This document shows positions 9,944-20,454 of a stretch of 42,940 nt of DNA, piece by piece. The stretch spans positions 1 through 42,940 of the forward strand of contig NZ_JAQTQR010000014.1 in the NCBI RefSeq assembly GCF_028712165.1, in the 5' to 3' direction. A program made the translations under genes and the position numbers. Source of the stretch: Sulfuricurvum sp. (GTDB taxonomy: Bacteria; Campylobacterota; Campylobacteria; Campylobacterales; Sulfurimonadaceae). Numbering within the stretch: the first letter of the stretch is position 1; the number at the start of each line of letters is the position of its first letter. The notes below the pieces were generated by a model, which worked only from the letters and a program-made list of their open reading frames with translations, was not told the DNA's origin and searched no databases.

Positions 9944-9972
9944 TTGACCCAGAGCAGATATGTCAGTATAAT
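9944..9972 (+). promoter_or_regulatory. Sigma-70 promoter of the ribosomal protein operon
   Basis: TTGACC (9944-9949), a 17-nt spacer and TATAAT (9967-9972) form a near-consensus promoter. The leader of about 50 nt contains a small AGTCA-GCAT-TGACT repeat (9988-10001) before the rpsJ ribosome site. Confidence 0.85.
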
Positions 9973-10030
9973 TTCGCCGCCTTATATAGTCAGCATTGAC
10001 TGACGAGTTCTTTTATCTAAGGAAAACATT

Positions 10031-10342
10031 ATGGAAAAAATTCGTTTGAAACTTAGAGCATACGATCATCGTGTACTTGATCGTTCAGTTGCCTCTATCG
10101 TTGAAGCTGTAAAGCGAACGGGTGCGGAAATCCGCGGACCGATCCCTTTGCCAACCAAGATTCGTAAATATACGGTTCTTAAATCTCCGCACGTCAATAA
10201 AGACTCTCGTGAGCAATTTGAGATTCGTATGCACGCACGTTTGATCGACATTGTGTCGGCTACGCCAGATACAGTTGATTCGTTGATGAAGCTTGACTTG
10301 GCTCCGGAAGTGGACGTAGAAGTTCGCTCTATGGACAAGTAA
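10031..10342 (+). CDS. rpsJ: 30S ribosomal protein S10
   Basis: First gene of the cluster. S10 sits in the 30S head and, with NusB, forms part of transcription antitermination complexes in other bacteria. The 103-aa length is standard, and the N-terminal pattern [15 protein letters not shown] followed by [15 protein letters not shown] (near residues 30-45) is the S10 signature. AAGGAAAA precedes the ATG. The gene follows a strong promoter directly; no fusA or tuf gene precedes it here. Confidence 0.98.
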   Translation: MEKIRLKLRAYDHRVLDRSVASIVEAVKRTGAEIRGPIPLPTKIRKYTVLKSPHVNKDSREQFEIRMHARLIDIVSATPDTVDSLMKLDLAPEVDVEVRSMDK

Positions 10343-10352
10343 GGAGTAGGGT

Positions 10353-10928
10353 GTGGAATACATTGTAGAAAAAATCGGCATGAGCCGAACTATCAGCGTT
10401 CCGAGCAAAGTGGTTACTCTTTTAAAAGTAAAAGAGATCAAAGTTTGTGAAGTGAACGACGGCGTTGCGCTTGTAGCGTATAGCCAAGGCAAATCGATGA
10501 ACAAACCGGTTGAAGGTCAACAAAAGAAATATAATCTTTCTGCTGAATTCAACAAATTCGCTACTTTAGAAGTCGCAAACACCGAAGCGGGTGATTTGGA
10601 TATGGCTCCTTTGGCAGACGCTAAAACGGTTAAATCATCTTTCAAAACAAAAGGTCGTGGTTTTACCGGCGTTATGAAACGTTGGAATTTTGCCGGCGGT
10701 CCTGGTGCGCATGGTCACCGTTTTCACCGTACTGGTGGATCTATCGGTAACCGCGAATGGCCTGGTAAAGTCCAAAAAGGGCGTAAAATGTCAGGTCAAT
10801 ACGGTAACGAGCAAGTTACTGTTAAAAATGAAGTAATGTCATACGACGCAGAAAACGGTGTGTTGGTTGTTGTGGGTTCAATCCCAGGCGCTAACGGTGC
10901 ACTAGGTCGAGTAAAGGTTGTTAAATAA
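10353..10928 (+). CDS. rplC: 50S ribosomal protein L3
   Basis: L3 folds early in 50S assembly and reaches the peptidyl-transferase centre. The 191-aa protein contains the long signature region [17 protein letters not shown] near 108-124 and HRTGGSIG near 131-138. The KMSGQYGN segment carries the Gln that PrmB methylates in E. coli. It starts with GTG, supported by AAGGAGTAGGG immediately upstream. The stop overlaps the rplD start by one base (TAATG). Confidence 0.97.
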   Translation: MEYIVEKIGMSRTISVPSKVVTLLKVKEIKVCEVNDGVALVAYSQGKSMNKPVEGQQKKYNLSAEFNKFATLEVANTEAGDLDMAPLADAKTVKSSFKTKGRGFTGVMKRWNFAGGPGAHGHRFHRTGGSIGNREWPGKVQKGRKMSGQYGNEQVTVKNEVMSYDAENGVLVVVGSIPGANGALGRVKVVK

Positions 10929-11539
10929 TGAGCGCGATTGTACTGAACGAAAAATTCGAAAAAGCCTCTGAATTGGCATTGCCTGAGAGCTTCAGCGGCA
11001 TTAATACCCATAACCTCTACTTGTACGTTAAATCGTATCAAGCAAGTATCCGTTCTAATACAGCGTCTGTAAAAGGTCGTTCAACTATTAGCGGTGGTGG
11101 GAAAAAACCATGGGCTCAAAAAGGTAAAGGTGGCGCACGTGCTGGTTCACGTCGTTCACCGATCTTTGTTGGCGGTGCGATTGCACATGGTCCAAACACA
11201 GGTCGTAACTACGATCAAAAAATCAATAAAAAGCAAAAGAAACTAGCGCTTAAATGTGCGTTGGATGCTTTGGCTACAGCTGGAAAACTCTTCATCGTTG
11301 ATTCGATTGAAGTTCCAACTGGTAAAACAAAAGACGCATTGGCGTTGTTCAATGCATTGAATGTTCGTGATGCGTTGTTGGTGAAAAAGATTCTCGATGA
11401 GAATACCTATCTTGCATTCCGTAACATTGCTTCTACATACGTTGTAGAAGAGAATGAACTCAACGCCTTTTTGGCTGCGACATACCGTTCGGTGGTTATC
11501 GAAAAAGCGGTATGGGAAAATCTGACTAAAGAGAGCTAA
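10928..11539 (+). CDS. rplD: 50S ribosomal protein L4
   Basis: L4 lines the peptide exit tunnel; in E. coli it also represses the S10 operon, which cannot be assessed here. The 203-aa protein has the conserved basic tunnel loop [19 protein letters not shown] near 56-74 followed by [13 protein letters not shown]. Its start overlaps the L3 stop by one base, so the pair is translationally coupled. Confidence 0.97.
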   Translation: MSAIVLNEKFEKASELALPESFSGINTHNLYLYVKSYQASIRSNTASVKGRSTISGGGKKPWAQKGKGGARAGSRRSPIFVGGAIAHGPNTGRNYDQKINKKQKKLALKCALDALATAGKLFIVDSIEVPTGKTKDALALFNALNVRDALLVKKILDENTYLAFRNIASTYVVEENELNAFLAATYRSVVIEKAVWENLTKES

Positions 11540-11540
11540 G

Positions 11541-11822
11541 ATGGCAGATATTACTGATATCAAATCAATCCTGTATACAGAGAAGACTCTTGGTCTTCAA
11601 GAAGAGGGTGTAATCGTTGTTCAAACGTCTCCACGTATGACAAAGAACGCTCTTAAAGAGGTGTTTAGAGAGTATTTCGGAATCGTTCCGGCTCGTGTAA
11701 ACTCATTAAACCAAAGCGGAAAAGTTAAACGTTTCCGTGGTCTTGCTGGCAAACAAAACGACTTTAAAAAGTTTTATGTGAAATTGCCAGAAGGCGCACA
11801 AATCGATAGTTTGGCGGTGTAA
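11541..11822 (+). CDS. rplW: 50S ribosomal protein L23
   Basis: L23 lies at the exit tunnel and is the docking site for SRP and trigger factor. The protein is 93 aa, with [19 protein letters not shown] near the N-terminus and the conserved [15 protein letters not shown] segment in the second half. It is separated from rplD by 1 nt. Confidence 0.96.
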   Translation: MADITDIKSILYTEKTLGLQEEGVIVVQTSPRMTKNALKEVFREYFGIVPARVNSLNQSGKVKRFRGLAGKQNDFKKFYVKLPEGAQIDSLAV

Positions 11823-11823
11823 T

Positions 11824-12663
11824 ATGGCGATTAAAACGTATAAACCAACAACCCCGAGCCGACGTTTCTATACTAACGTTGATAACTCGGACATCACGGC
11901 AAAAGCGTCTGTTCGTTCATTGTTGATCAAACTTCCGGCTGCTGCTGGACGTAACAACAACGGTCGTATCACATCACGTCATAAAGAAGCGGGAGCTAAA
12001 AAGCTTTACCGTATTATCGATTTCAAACGCAATAAATTCGGTGTAAACGGAACTGTTGCAGCAATCGAATACGATCCGTACCGTAACTGTCGTATCGCTC
12101 TTATCAACTATGTTGATGGTGACAAACGTTACATCCTCCAACCTAAAGGTTTGGTAGTTGGTGATGTTATCTCTGCAGCAGAGAGCGGTTTGGACATTAA
12201 AGTCGGAAACGCAATGAAATTGATGAGCATCCCAGTCGGGACAACGGTTCACAATATCGAGCTTAAACCGGGCAAAGGTGGACAAATTGTCCGTTCAGCC
12301 GGAACATCTGCACAAATCATGGGTCGTGAGGGGAAATATGTTTCTCTTCGTCTTCCATCAAGTGAAATGCGTTATGTTTTGGGTGAATGTATGGCGACTG
12401 TCGGTACCGTAGGTAACGAAGAGTACATCAACATCGTTCTTGGTAAAGCTGGTCGTACACGTCATATGGGTATCCGTCCTCAGACTCGTGGTTCTGCGAT
12501 GAACCCTATCGATCACCCGCATGGTGGTGGTGAAGGTAAAACAAACTCAGGACGTCACCCGGTTACTCCATGGGGTAAACCGACTAAAGGTGCTAAAACA
12601 CGTAAGAAGAAAGCAAGTGATAAATTGATTATTACTCGCCGTAAATCCAATCCGAAGAGGTAG
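11824..12663 (+). CDS. rplB: 50S ribosomal protein L2
   Basis: L2 is a primary 23S-binding protein needed for subunit joining and peptidyl-transferase activity. The 279-aa protein shows the RNA-binding region near residues 60-130 and the C-terminal signature [14 protein letters not shown] near 225-238, which includes the strictly conserved His. A lysine/arginine-rich tail follows. The ATG lies 1 nt after the L23 stop. Confidence 0.98.
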   Translation: MAIKTYKPTTPSRRFYTNVDNSDITAKASVRSLLIKLPAAAGRNNNGRITSRHKEAGAKKLYRIIDFKRNKFGVNGTVAAIEYDPYRNCRIALINYVDGDKRYILQPKGLVVGDVISAAESGLDIKVGNAMKLMSIPVGTTVHNIELKPGKGGQIVRSAGTSAQIMGREGKYVSLRLPSSEMRYVLGECMATVGTVGNEEYINIVLGKAGRTRHMGIRPQTRGSAMNPIDHPHGGGEGKTNSGRHPVTPWGKPTKGAKTRKKKASDKLIITRRKSNPKR

Positions 12664-12666
12664 ATA

Positions 12667-12948
12667 ATGGCTAGATCAGTAAAAAAAGGACCATTTGTTG
12701 ATGGACACCTTATGAAAAAAGTGATTGCTGCCAAAGAGACGAAAAGCAACAAACCTATCAAAACTTGGTCACGCCGTAGTGTGATCTTGCCAGATATGAT
12801 CGGTTTGACGTTTACCGTCCATAATGGCCGTCAGTTTGTACCGGTTTTCGTAACGGAAAACCACATCGGTTACAAACTTGGTGAATTTGCACCAACACGT
12901 ACGTTTAAGGGCCATAAAGGTTCTGTACAAAAGAAAATCGGGAAATAA
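12667..12948 (+). CDS. rpsS: 30S ribosomal protein S19
   Basis: S19 is in the 30S head and contacts the A-site tRNA region with S13. The 93-aa protein begins [17 protein letters not shown] and carries the family block [30 protein letters not shown], given here only as a location near residues 52-80. Its position between L2 and L22 is canonical. Confidence 0.97.
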   Translation: MARSVKKGPFVDGHLMKKVIAAKETKSNKPIKTWSRRSVILPDMIGLTFTVHNGRQFVPVFVTENHIGYKLGEFAPTRTFKGHKGSVQKKIGK

Positions 12949-12957
12949 GGAAGAGAT

Positions 12958-13275
12958 ATGGCAAGAGCACTATTAAAATTCGTTCGCGTATCTCCGACTA
13001 AATCTCGTTTGATCGCTCGCGAAGTTCAAGGAATGAATGCAGAGCAAGCTATGGCTGCGTTGGAATTTACTCCAAACAAAGCGGCTAAAATCATCGCTAA
13101 AGTGGTTGCGTCAGCAGTAGCTAACAGCGGTATCGATGCGGAAGATTGTATTATCAAATCATGCCGCGTTGATAACGGTCCGGTACTTAAACGTTTCACT
13201 CAACGTGCACGTGGTACCGCTTCTGGAATCCGCAAGCCGACAGCACACATTTTGGTAGAAGTAGAGGGTAAATAA
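12958..13275 (+). CDS. rplV: 50S ribosomal protein L22
   Basis: L22 has a globular domain on the 50S surface and a beta-hairpin reaching the exit tunnel. The protein is 105 aa, with [17 protein letters not shown] near the N-terminus and [19 protein letters not shown] at the hairpin tip, near residues 81-99. It is slightly shorter than the E. coli protein (110 aa). AAGGAAGAG precedes the ATG. Confidence 0.97.
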   Translation: MARALLKFVRVSPTKSRLIAREVQGMNAEQAMAALEFTPNKAAKIIAKVVASAVANSGIDAEDCIIKSCRVDNGPVLKRFTQRARGTASGIRKPTAHILVEVEGK

Positions 13276-13277
13276 TT

Positions 13278-13988
13278 ATGGGTCATAAAGTTAATCCTAT
13301 CGGACTTCGTCTCGGTATCAACCGCAACTGGGAATCTCGCTGGTTTCCTAACTTTAAAACAGCTGCGGTTTCATTGGGCGAAGATCACAAAATCCGTACC
13401 TATTTGAAAAAAGAACTCTACTATGCAGGTGTGAGCAACATCGTAATCGAACGTACTGCGAAACGTCTTCGCGTTACAATCATTGCAGCTCGTCCTGGTA
13501 TCATTATCGGTAAGAAAGGTTCTGACATTGAAAAAATCAAAGAATCTCTTCAAACCCTTATCGGTAAACCGGTAGCAGTTAACATTAAAGAAGAGAAAAA
13601 AGCACAGGCTTCTGCACAACTCGTTGCAGAAAACGTTGCAACTCAACTTGAAAAACGTGTAGCGTTCCGCCGCGCGATGAAAAAAGTTATGCAAAATGCA
13701 CAACGTGCAGGCGCTAAAGGTATTAAAGTTTCAGTTGCCGGCCGTCTTGGCGGTGCTGAGATCGCTCGTACTGAGTGGTATCTTGAAGGTCGCGTACCGT
13801 TGCATACACTTCGTGCAAAAATCGATTACGGTTTTGCTGAAGCGCACACCACTTACGGTGTAATCGGTATCAAAGTTTGGATTTTCAAAGGTGAGGTTCT
13901 CACTAAAGGTATCCAACCAGAAGCAAAAGAATCTAAAGAAGAGCGTGGCGAAGATCAACAACGTCGTCCACGACGAAAGGCTAACTAA
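13278..13988 (+). CDS. rpsC: 30S ribosomal protein S3
   Basis: S3 forms part of the mRNA entry channel helicase with S4 and S5. The 236-aa protein has the conserved start [14 protein letters not shown], a KH RNA-binding domain with the [17 protein letters not shown] loop near residues 74-90, and a C-terminal domain with [14 protein letters not shown] and [18 protein letters not shown]. The tail is Glu/Arg/Lys-rich and probably disordered. Confidence 0.98.
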   Translation: MGHKVNPIGLRLGINRNWESRWFPNFKTAAVSLGEDHKIRTYLKKELYYAGVSNIVIERTAKRLRVTIIAARPGIIIGKKGSDIEKIKESLQTLIGKPVAVNIKEEKKAQASAQLVAENVATQLEKRVAFRRAMKKVMQNAQRAGAKGIKVSVAGRLGGAEIARTEWYLEGRVPLHTLRAKIDYGFAEAHTTYGVIGIKVWIFKGEVLTKGIQPEAKESKEERGEDQQRRPRRKAN

Positions 13989-13990
13989 TC

Positions 13991-14416
13991 ATGTTGATGC
14001 CTAAACGTACGAAATATCGTAAAATGATGAAAGGGCGTAACCGTGGTTACGCTACAAATGCTAACAAACTTGATTTCGGTTCTATCGGATTCAAAGCAAC
14101 GGAAGCGGGACGTATTAACTCTCGTCAAATCGAAGCGGCTCGTATTGCAGCAAACCGTCATATCAAACGTCAAGGTAAAATCTGGATCCGCGTGTTCCCG
14201 GCTAAACCATTGACTGCCAAACCACTTGAAGTGCGTATGGGTAAAGGTAAAGGTTCTGTTGACCAATGGGTAATGAACATCAAACCAGGCCGTATCATTT
14301 TTGAAATGGGTGGTGTTGAAGAGACTCTTGCACGTGAAGCATTAGCGCTTGCGATGCAAAAACTTCCGTTCAAAACCAAAATTGTAACTGCGGAGATGAG
14401 CAATGAAATATACTGA
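13991..14416 (+). CDS. rplP: 50S ribosomal protein L16
   Basis: L16 organises the A-site region of the 50S. The 141-aa protein begins [19 protein letters not shown], as is usual for the family, and carries [12 protein letters not shown] near residues 82-93. The first of two in-frame ATGs (13991) is chosen because most L16 proteins start M-L-x-P-K-R. It overlaps rpmC by 14 nt. Confidence 0.97.
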   Translation: MLMPKRTKYRKMMKGRNRGYATNANKLDFGSIGFKATEAGRINSRQIEAARIAANRHIKRQGKIWIRVFPAKPLTAKPLEVRMGKGKGSVDQWVMNIKPGRIIFEMGGVEETLAREALALAMQKLPFKTKIVTAEMSNEIY

Positions 14417-14588
14417 TTTGAACGACAAAACAGCTGCTGAACTTCAAGGGATGCTCAAAGAGAAAAAAATTGAGCTTTTCACTTTGAAAATTAAGCAAAA
14501 AATGATGCAATTGACTAACACGAGCGAACTTCGCACGGCGAAAAAAGACATTGCACGCATTAACACTGCTATGAACGCAGTGAAGTAA
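14403..14588 (+). CDS. rpmC: 50S ribosomal protein L29
   Basis: L29 is a small helical-hairpin protein beside the exit tunnel next to L23. The 61-aa protein has the helix [17 protein letters not shown] and the second helix ending [18 protein letters not shown]. It starts inside rplP with a 14-nt overlap, and a GGAGATGAGCA sequence serves as its ribosome site. Confidence 0.95.
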   Translation: MKYTDLNDKTAAELQGMLKEKKIELFTLKIKQKMMQLTNTSELRTAKKDIARINTAMNAVK

Positions 14589-14598
14589 GGGCAGAGCT

Positions 14599-14850
14599 AT
14601 GACACATAAACGTGAAATTCAAGGTATCGTAGTTACAAAAGCAGGCGAAAAAACAGCAACTATCGTTGTTGAACGCCGTGTAATGCACCCACGTTACCAC
14701 AAAACGGTAAAACGTTTCAAAAAGTACATGATTCATGACGAAAACAACCAACTAAACATTGGTGATGAAGTGATCGCGATCGAGTGTCGTCCACTTTCTA
14801 AAAGTAAATCGTTCCGCCTTAAAACTCTTGTTAAAGGAGTGAACGTATGA
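14599..14850 (+). CDS. rpsQ: 30S ribosomal protein S17
   Basis: S17 is a primary 16S-binding OB-fold protein. The 83-aa protein contains the signature [20 protein letters not shown] at the N-terminus and [19 protein letters not shown] near residues 55-73. Its last four bases overlap the rplN start (ATGA), so the two are coupled. Confidence 0.97.
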   Translation: MTHKREIQGIVVTKAGEKTATIVVERRVMHPRYHKTVKRFKKYMIHDENNQLNIGDEVIAIECRPLSKSKSFRLKTLVKGVNV

Positions 14851-15215
14851 TTCAAAGTTTTACTCGTTTAGCGGTAGCTGATAACACAGGTGCAAAAGAG
14901 ATCATGTGTATTAAGGTTCTTGGCGGTTCAAAACGTCGTTATGCAACAGTTGGCGATGTAATCATCGCTTCTGTTAAAAAAGCGGCTCCAACCGGTAAGA
15001 TCAAAAAAGGTCAAGTTGTAACAGCAGTAGTTGTTCGTACGAAAAAAGAAGTTCACCGTGAAAATGGTTCACTTATCCGTTTCGACGAAAATGCAGCAGT
15101 TATCCTTGATAAAAAACGTGAGCCAATCGGTACACGTATTTTCGGACCTGTAAGCCGTGAAGTTCGTTACGCAGGTTTCATGAAAATCGTATCACTTGCT
15201 CCAGAGGTTGTATGA
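14847..15215 (+). CDS. rplN: 50S ribosomal protein L14
   Basis: L14 is at the subunit interface, where RsfS binds in other bacteria. The 122-aa length is exactly that of the family. Visible blocks are [20 protein letters not shown] at 2-21 and the [20 protein letters not shown] block near 79-98, ending [10 protein letters not shown]. It overlaps rpsQ by 4 nt. Confidence 0.98.
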   Translation: MIQSFTRLAVADNTGAKEIMCIKVLGGSKRRYATVGDVIIASVKKAAPTGKIKKGQVVTAVVVRTKKEVHRENGSLIRFDENAAVILDKKREPIGTRIFGPVSREVRYAGFMKIVSLAPEVV

Positions 15216-15445
15216 TGGCAAAATTTAATTTCAAAAAAGGCGACATTGTTGAAGTGATCGCCGGTGATGACAAAGGTACTAAAGCAGAATTGCTTCAAGT
15301 TATGCCTAAGAAAAACAAAGTAATCGTTAAAGGTGTTCGTATTGCTAAAAAAGCGATCAAACCTAGCGAGCAAAATCCACAAGGCGGATTCTTGAGTAAA
15401 GAAATGCCTGTAGATGCATCAAATGTCCGTAAAGTTGAGGCGTAA
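15215..15445 (+). CDS. rplX: 50S ribosomal protein L24
   Basis: L24 is an assembly initiator with a KOW motif: [20 protein letters not shown] near residues 4-23. The protein is 76 aa, shorter than the E. coli protein (104 aa) but normal for Campylobacterota. Two tandem ATGs (15212 and 15215) are possible. I chose the second because AGAGG is then 7 nt away. With the first, the gene would overlap rplN by 4 nt. Confidence 0.94.
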   Translation: MAKFNFKKGDIVEVIAGDDKGTKAELLQVMPKKNKVIVKGVRIAKKAIKPSEQNPQGGFLSKEMPVDASNVRKVEA

Positions 15446-15447
15446 TC

Positions 15448-15993
15448 ATGGCACGACTAAAAGATAAATATTTAGCTCTTAAACCAGAGCTTCAAACAGC
15501 ACTTGGGATTGCAAATGTAATGCAAGTTCCAGTTTTGGAAAAAGTGATCATCTCTGTCGGTTGTGGTTTTGCTATGAAAGACAACAAATTGATCCAAAGT
15601 ATCCAAGATACTATCAGCAACATTGCAGGACAACGTGCATCCGTTGTTGTAGCTAAAAAATCGGTTGCAGGATTTAAAGTACGTGAAGGGATGCCGGTTG
15701 GTGTTAAAGTAACACTTCGCGGTGCTCAAATGTACGATTTCATGGACAAATTGATCTCTGTATCACTTCCTCGTGTTAAAGACTTCCGTGGTATTCCACG
15801 TAACGGTTTTGACGGTCGCGGTAATTACAACTTCGGTTTGACTGAGCAGTTGATTTTCCCGGAAGTTGATTACGATTCAATTATGCAAATCCACGGGATG
15901 AACATCACAGTGGTAACAAGCGCTACAGCAGATAAAGATGCATTCAAACTTCTTGAAATGCTCGGTATGCCGTTTGCTAAAGGGAGAGAATAA
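15448..15993 (+). CDS. rplE: 50S ribosomal protein L5
   Basis: L5 binds 5S rRNA and contacts the 30S head (bridge B1b). The 181-aa protein has [20 protein letters not shown] near 71-90 and the C-terminal block [19 protein letters not shown] near 129-147. Its stop shares one base with the rpsN start. Confidence 0.98.
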   Translation: MARLKDKYLALKPELQTALGIANVMQVPVLEKVIISVGCGFAMKDNKLIQSIQDTISNIAGQRASVVVAKKSVAGFKVREGMPVGVKVTLRGAQMYDFMDKLISVSLPRVKDFRGIPRNGFDGRGNYNFGLTEQLIFPEVDYDSIMQIHGMNITVVTSATADKDAFKLLEMLGMPFAKGRE

Positions 15994-16178
15994 TGGCTAA
16001 AAAGTCAATGATCGCTAAAGCGGCGCGTACACCTAAATTTGCGGTTCGTGCTTATACTCGTTGTCAGATTTGCGGTCGTCCGCACTCTGTTATCAGCGAT
16101 TTCGGAATTTGTCGCGTTTGCTTCCGTAAAATGGCAAACGAAGGGTTAATCCCAGGCGTTAGAAAGTCTTCTTGGTAA
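15993..16178 (+). CDS. rpsN: 30S ribosomal protein S14, zinc-binding type
   Basis: The 61-aa protein is the short, zinc-ribbon form of S14: CQIC and CRVC provide the four Cys ligands, and [18 protein letters not shown] is the conserved end. The alternative, roughly 100-aa zinc-free form is absent from the cluster. A 78-nt gap with a small hairpin separates it from rpsH, the largest gap within the ribosomal cluster. Confidence 0.97.
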   Translation: MAKKSMIAKAARTPKFAVRAYTRCQICGRPHSVISDFGICRVCFRKMANEGLIPGVRKSSW

Positions 16179-16187
16179 AAACACGGA

Positions 16188-16208
16188 GAGGGTGTTTATA
16201 ACTCCCTC
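16188..16208 (+). promoter_or_regulatory. Small hairpin in the rpsN-rpsH gap
   Basis: GAGGG (16188-16192) and CCCTC (16204-16208) can pair around an 11-nt loop. The following sequence GGCCTTTTACC has only a short T-run, so a full terminator is unlikely. It may be an attenuation or RNA-processing site between the two halves of the cluster. Confidence 0.35.
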
Positions 16209-16256
16209 GGCCTTTTACCTGGTAAGAAACTCCTAATGATTAGATAAGGAAAATAA

Positions 16257-16652
16257 ATGATTAATGATTTGATCGCGGATTCGTTGACTCGTATCCGTAA
16301 TGCTGCAATGCGCAGATTGGATGTAACAACTTTGGTTCACTCAAAAGTAGTAGAAGCAGTTGTTGCAATTTTGGCTGATAAAGGCTACATCGAAAGTTTT
16401 AATGTTGTTGAAGACGGCGTTAAAAAAACAATCAATGTAGTTCTAAAATACGACGACAAAGGTCGTACAGTTATTAATGAAGTAAAACGTGTCTCTAAAC
16501 CGGGACGTCGTGTTTACAAAGGCAAAGATGAGCTAAAACGTTTCAAAAACGGTTATGGTACCATCATCGTCAGCAGTTCAAAAGGGGTTCTTCCTAACGA
16601 TAAAGCATTCGAGCTTGGCGTTGGCGGTGAAGTCCTTTGTACAATTTGGTAA
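16257..16652 (+). CDS. rpsH: 30S ribosomal protein S8
   Basis: S8 is a primary binder of the central domain of 16S rRNA; in E. coli it also represses the spc operon by binding its mRNA. The 131-aa protein has [16 protein letters not shown] at the N-terminus and [20 protein letters not shown] in the C-terminal RNA-binding region. AAGGAAAATAA precedes the ATG. Confidence 0.97.
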   Translation: MINDLIADSLTRIRNAAMRRLDVTTLVHSKVVEAVVAILADKGYIESFNVVEDGVKKTINVVLKYDDKGRTVINEVKRVSKPGRRVYKGKDELKRFKNGYGTIIVSSSKGVLPNDKAFELGVGGEVLCTIW

Positions 16653-16661
16653 GGAGATAAG

Positions 16662-17198
16662 ATGTCACGTATTGGAAAACTTCCTATTTCTGTCCCAACT
16701 GATGTAAAAGTAACTCTTGACGGAACTGTACTTACTTTCGTAAAAGGTACTACAACACAAACCTTGGATACTCTCGGTAACTGTGGTGTTGTTCTTGAAG
16801 ATAATACATTGACGTTTAGCACAAACTCTGACCAACGTACGGATCGCGCTTTCTGGGGTACATATCGTGCACTAGCAGCAAATATCGTTACCGGTTTGAC
16901 TGCAGGTTTTGAGAAAAAACTTGAGATCAACGGTGTTGGTTATCGTGCAGCGGTTGAAGGTGCTATTTTGAAACTTCAACTTGGATTTAGCCATGATATC
17001 AATTTCGATATCCCTGCAGGAATTACCATTGCTGTAGAGAAAAACGTTATCAGTATCAAAGGCGCTGACAAACAACAAGTTGGTCAAGTCGCTGCTGTAA
17101 TCCGATCATTCCGTCCACCTGAGCCTTATAAAGGTAAAGGTGTTAAATATACCGATGAGACTATCCTGCGTAAAGCCGGTAAGACATCTAAGAAATAA
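16662..17198 (+). CDS. rplF: 50S ribosomal protein L6
   Basis: L6 lies near the sarcin-ricin loop and factor-binding site. The 178-aa protein begins [16 protein letters not shown] and ends with the family signature [15 protein letters not shown] (near residues 151-165) followed by RKAGKT. AAGGAGATAAG is the ribosome site. Confidence 0.98.
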   Translation: MSRIGKLPISVPTDVKVTLDGTVLTFVKGTTTQTLDTLGNCGVVLEDNTLTFSTNSDQRTDRAFWGTYRALAANIVTGLTAGFEKKLEINGVGYRAAVEGAILKLQLGFSHDINFDIPAGITIAVEKNVISIKGADKQQVGQVAAVIRSFRPPEPYKGKGVKYTDETILRKAGKTSKK

Positions 17199-17209
17199 GG
17201 AGCGATGAT

Positions 17210-17566
17210 ATGACAGGTAAAACACTTAAAATTAAAGCGGCTAAGCGTACACAACGTAAACGCCGTATTCGCTCTAAAATTTCTGGATGCGCGACATTGC
17301 CTCGTGTCTCTGTTTTCCGTTCAAACCGTTACATCAGCGCGCAAGCGATCAATGATGAAACGGCTGTAACGGTAGCGGCGGTACACTCAAAAACTTTGGG
17401 TCTTAAAGCAAACATCGAAGGTGCCGAAAAAGCCGGTGCTGTGTTTGCACAAACCCTCAAAGATGCCGGTATTAACGAAATCACGTTCGATCGTAACGGG
17501 TTTTTGTATCACGGTGTCGTTAAAGCGTTTGCCGAAGCACTTCGTGCAAATGAAATTAAGTTTTAA
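17210..17566 (+). CDS. rplR: 50S ribosomal protein L18
   Basis: L18 binds 5S rRNA with L5 and L25. The 118-aa protein has the basic N-terminal RNA-binding stretch RTQRKRRIRSKISG and the conserved LPRVSVFRSNRYISAQ block near 30-45. The C-terminal FDRNGFLYHGVVKAFAEALR matches the family. Confidence 0.97.
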   Translation: MTGKTLKIKAAKRTQRKRRIRSKISGCATLPRVSVFRSNRYISAQAINDETAVTVAAVHSKTLGLKANIEGAEKAGAVFAQTLKDAGINEITFDRNGFLYHGVVKAFAEALRANEIKF

Positions 17567-17572
17567 GGGCTG

Positions 17573-18019
17573 ATGATGCAAGCGATTAACAGAGAAGAAT
17601 TTTCAGAAGCGATTGTAAACATCGGTCGTGTAACCAAAGTTGTAAAGGGTGGTAGACGTTTTCGTTTTACCGCTCTAGTAGTTGTAGGAAATAAAAAAGG
17701 AACCGTAGGTTACGGAGTCGGTAAAGCCAAAGAGGTTCCCGATGCTATCCGTAAAGCGGTTGACGAAGCGTTCAAAAATTTGACTGAAGTGAAGATCAAA
17801 GGGACTACCATTGCTCATGATATCGAAGTTAAATACAACGCAAGTCGTATCTTGCTAAAACCTGCATCTGAAGGTACAGGGGTTATCGCCGGTGGCGCTA
17901 CCCGTCCGGTACTTGAGCTTGCGGGAATCCAAGACATCTTAACGAAGTCTTTGGGTTCTAACAATCCAAACACCGTGGTACGTGCAACAATTGATGCACT
18001 ATCACGTATCAAAGGATAA
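17573..18019 (+). CDS. rpsE: 30S ribosomal protein S5
   Basis: S5 contributes to decoding accuracy and the mRNA entry helicase. The 148-aa protein has the dsRNA-binding motif [20 protein letters not shown] near 21-40 and [20 protein letters not shown] near 45-64. Two tandem ATGs occur at 17573 and 17576. No rpmD (L30) gene follows; rplO begins 3 nt after the stop. Confidence 0.98.
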   Translation: MMQAINREEFSEAIVNIGRVTKVVKGGRRFRFTALVVVGNKKGTVGYGVGKAKEVPDAIRKAVDEAFKNLTEVKIKGTTIAHDIEVKYNASRILLKPASEGTGVIAGGATRPVLELAGIQDILTKSLGSNNPNTVVRATIDALSRIKG

Positions 18020-18022
18020 GTT

Positions 18023-18421
18023 ATGGCATTAGAAAACCTTACTCCTGCTGAGGGTTCAACCCACAGTACAAAACGTCTTGGCCGCGGCCAAGGAAGTGGC
18101 CAAGGTAAAACTGCCGGTAAAGGTCACAAAGGACAAAAAGCGCGTAAAGGTTACAATGAAAAACGTAACTTTGAGGGTGGACAACAACCACTTGCACGCC
18201 GTTTGCCAAAAATCGGATTTACATCACGTGTTGTAAAACCGACAATTATCAATGTTGAAAAAGTAAAAGAGGTTGCAGCACTTTCGGAAATCACTATGGA
18301 GAGCATCCGTAGTGTACACCGATTGGCTAAATCGGTTACAAGTGTTAAACTTGTCGGCGCTAGCGCTAAAGATTTAGCATCTAAAATCAAAGATGAAAAC
18401 GTTACAACAACTGGTAACTAA
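18023..18421 (+). CDS. rplO: 50S ribosomal protein L15
   Basis: L15 is a late-assembly protein of the 50S. The 132-aa protein shows the glycine-rich N-terminal extension [20 protein letters not shown] near residues 20-39 and [15 protein letters not shown] near 52-66. Its last base is the first base of the secY start (TAATG), which couples the ribosomal genes to the translocon gene. Confidence 0.97.
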   Translation: MALENLTPAEGSTHSTKRLGRGQGSGQGKTAGKGHKGQKARKGYNEKRNFEGGQQPLARRLPKIGFTSRVVKPTIINVEKVKEVAALSEITMESIRSVHRLAKSVTSVKLVGASAKDLASKIKDENVTTTGN

Positions 18422-19683
18422 TGAACCAACAAATTGTAAACAAGATCTTAATAACGATCGGTTTTCTATTTATATACCGACTACTGGCATACGTGCCGGT
18501 ACCGGGTGTTGACACAGCCGTCCTTGCTTCTTTCTTTGACTCTCATCAAGCTGACGCGTTAGGTCTGTTTAATATGTTTAGCGGTAAAGCCGTCGAACGT
18601 CTCTCCATTATCTCTCTCGGTATCATGCCTTACATCACCGCTTCAATTATCATGGAACTTTTAGCTGCAACATTCCCAAATTTAGGGCAAATGAAAAAAG
18701 AACGTGACGGTATGGTTAAATACATGCAAATTATTCGTTATGCAACGATTGTCATCACTATTGTGCAAGCAATCGGTGTAAGTATCGGTTTGCAAAGTAT
18801 GACCGGAAAAGACGGTGGAAGTGCTATATTAGTTGATCATTCAACGTTCATTCTTTTAGCAACGGTATCCATGTTGGCAGGAACAATGTTATTGATGTGG
18901 ATCGGTGAACAGATAACCCAAAGCGGTATCGGAAACGGTGTCTCTTTGATTATTTTTGCAGGTATCGTTTCAGCAATTCCAAGTGGATTGTCACACGCCA
19001 TTACAATGGTAAATACCGGAGCTATGAGTATTTTCTCGTTGTTAGCGATTATTGCTCTCGTCGTAGCTACCGTATTGGTCATCATTTATGTGGAACTGGG
19101 TGAACGCCGTATTCCGGTTACCTATGCTAAAAAGACGATGCTTCAAAATCAAAATAAACGGGTTATGAACTATATTCCGGTTAAAGTAAATCTCTCGGGT
19201 GTTATTCCGGTTATTTTTGCTTCAGCAATTTTGATGTTCCCAATGACAGTAATGTCCTCAAGTACAAATCCTTACGTTCAAGCAGTAGCGGATGTATTGA
19301 ATCCGAGTCACTATTTCTTTAACATTTTACAATTTCTGTTTATTGTCTTCTTTGCATTCTTTTATGCGTCAATCGTATTTAATGCAAAAGACATATCAGA
19401 CAATCTAAAACGCCAAGGTGGGTTTATTCCGGGTGTTCGTCCGGGCGAATCGACCAAAGAGTTTTTGAATGAAACGGCTGGACGTCTTACCGTTACCGGT
19501 GCAATCTATCTCGGTTTGATTGCAACATTGCCGTGGGTCATTGTAAAAGGGATGGGAGTACCGTTCTTTTTCGGAGGAACGGCAGTTCTGATCGTGGTTC
19601 AAGTTGCCCTCGATACGATGCGCCGCATCGAAGCACAGGTTTACATGAGTAAATATCAAACTCTTAGCGCGGTTGGCCTTTAA
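18421..19683 (+). CDS. secY: Protein translocase subunit SecY
   Basis: SecY is the channel-forming subunit of the Sec translocon in the inner membrane. The 420-aa protein has about ten hydrophobic segments. Recognisable family blocks are PGVDTAVLASFFDS near the plug, GIMPYITASIIMELL near residues 67-81, GIGNGVSLIIFAGI near 178-191 and FIPGVRPGESTKEFL near 334-348. Position between rplO and map is usual for the spc operon. Confidence 0.98.
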   Translation: MNQQIVNKILITIGFLFIYRLLAYVPVPGVDTAVLASFFDSHQADALGLFNMFSGKAVERLSIISLGIMPYITASIIMELLAATFPNLGQMKKERDGMVKYMQIIRYATIVITIVQAIGVSIGLQSMTGKDGGSAILVDHSTFILLATVSMLAGTMLLMWIGEQITQSGIGNGVSLIIFAGIVSAIPSGLSHAITMVNTGAMSIFSLLAIIALVVATVLVIIYVELGERRIPVTYAKKTMLQNQNKRVMNYIPVKVNLSGVIPVIFASAILMFPMTVMSSSTNPYVQAVADVLNPSHYFFNILQFLFIVFFAFFYASIVFNAKDISDNLKRQGGFIPGVRPGESTKEFLNETAGRLTVTGAIYLGLIATLPWVIVKGMGVPFFFGGTAVLIVVQVALDTMRRIEAQVYMSKYQTLSAVGL

Positions 19684-19685
19684 CA

Positions 19686-20444
19686 ATGGCGATTGCGCTA
19701 CGCAAAAATGATGAAATAGCAAAACTTCGCGCCGCGAATCAAATCGTCGGCGCGACGTTGGAATTATTAGCCTCCCATACTAAACCGGGAATCACCCTGA
19801 AAGAGCTTGATGCCATAGGTGAGGAGTATATCCGAAGCCAAGGTGCCAGCCCATCTTTTAAAGGACTTTACGGTTTTCCAAGTGCTGTTTGTACCTCTGT
19901 CAATGAAGTCATTATTCATGGCATTCCGACCGATTATGCTCTGAAAGAGGGTGATATTGTCGGATTTGACGTAGGAACCAAAAAAGGGGGATACTTTGGA
20001 GATGCAGCGATATCGCTCGGAGTCGGTGCAATCAGTGCCGAAGATGAAGCGTTGATAGCATGTTCCAAAGATGCTCTTTATTTTGCAATCGACATTATCC
20101 GTGACGGAATGCGTTTTAAAGAGCTTTCGTACGAGATTGAGCAGTTTATTCTCGGACGGGGATTTGTACCCCTACGAGGATTCTGTGGGCACGGTATCGG
20201 GAAAAAACCGCATGAAGAACCTGAAATTCCGAATTATTTGGACGGATCCAATGCAAAAGCGGGTCCGAAAATTAAAAACGGAATGGTATTTTGTTTGGAG
20301 CCGATGATTTGTCACAAAGAAGGAACTTCCAAAATTTTGGCAAATGGTTGGGATGTGGTGAGTACGGATGGGCTGAGAGGCTCTCATTACGAGCATACGG
20401 TTGCAATTATCAACGGTAGAGCTGAAATATTATCAATCGCGTAA
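19686..20444 (+). CDS. map: Methionine aminopeptidase, type I
   Basis: Family role: removes the N-terminal Met from nascent proteins. The 252-aa protein carries all five expected metal ligands: the two Asp in [15 protein letters not shown], the His of [12 protein letters not shown], the Glu of CLEPMI and the Glu of HYEHTVAI. The substrate-binding His is in VIIHGIP. It begins 2 nt after secY and precedes infA, a common arrangement. Confidence 0.97.
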   Translation: MAIALRKNDEIAKLRAANQIVGATLELLASHTKPGITLKELDAIGEEYIRSQGASPSFKGLYGFPSAVCTSVNEVIIHGIPTDYALKEGDIVGFDVGTKKGGYFGDAAISLGVGAISAEDEALIACSKDALYFAIDIIRDGMRFKELSYEIEQFILGRGFVPLRGFCGHGIGKKPHEEPEIPNYLDGSNAKAGPKIKNGMVFCLEPMICHKEGTSKILANGWDVVSTDGLRGSHYEHTVAIINGRAEILSIA

Positions 20445-20454
20445 AGGAATATAT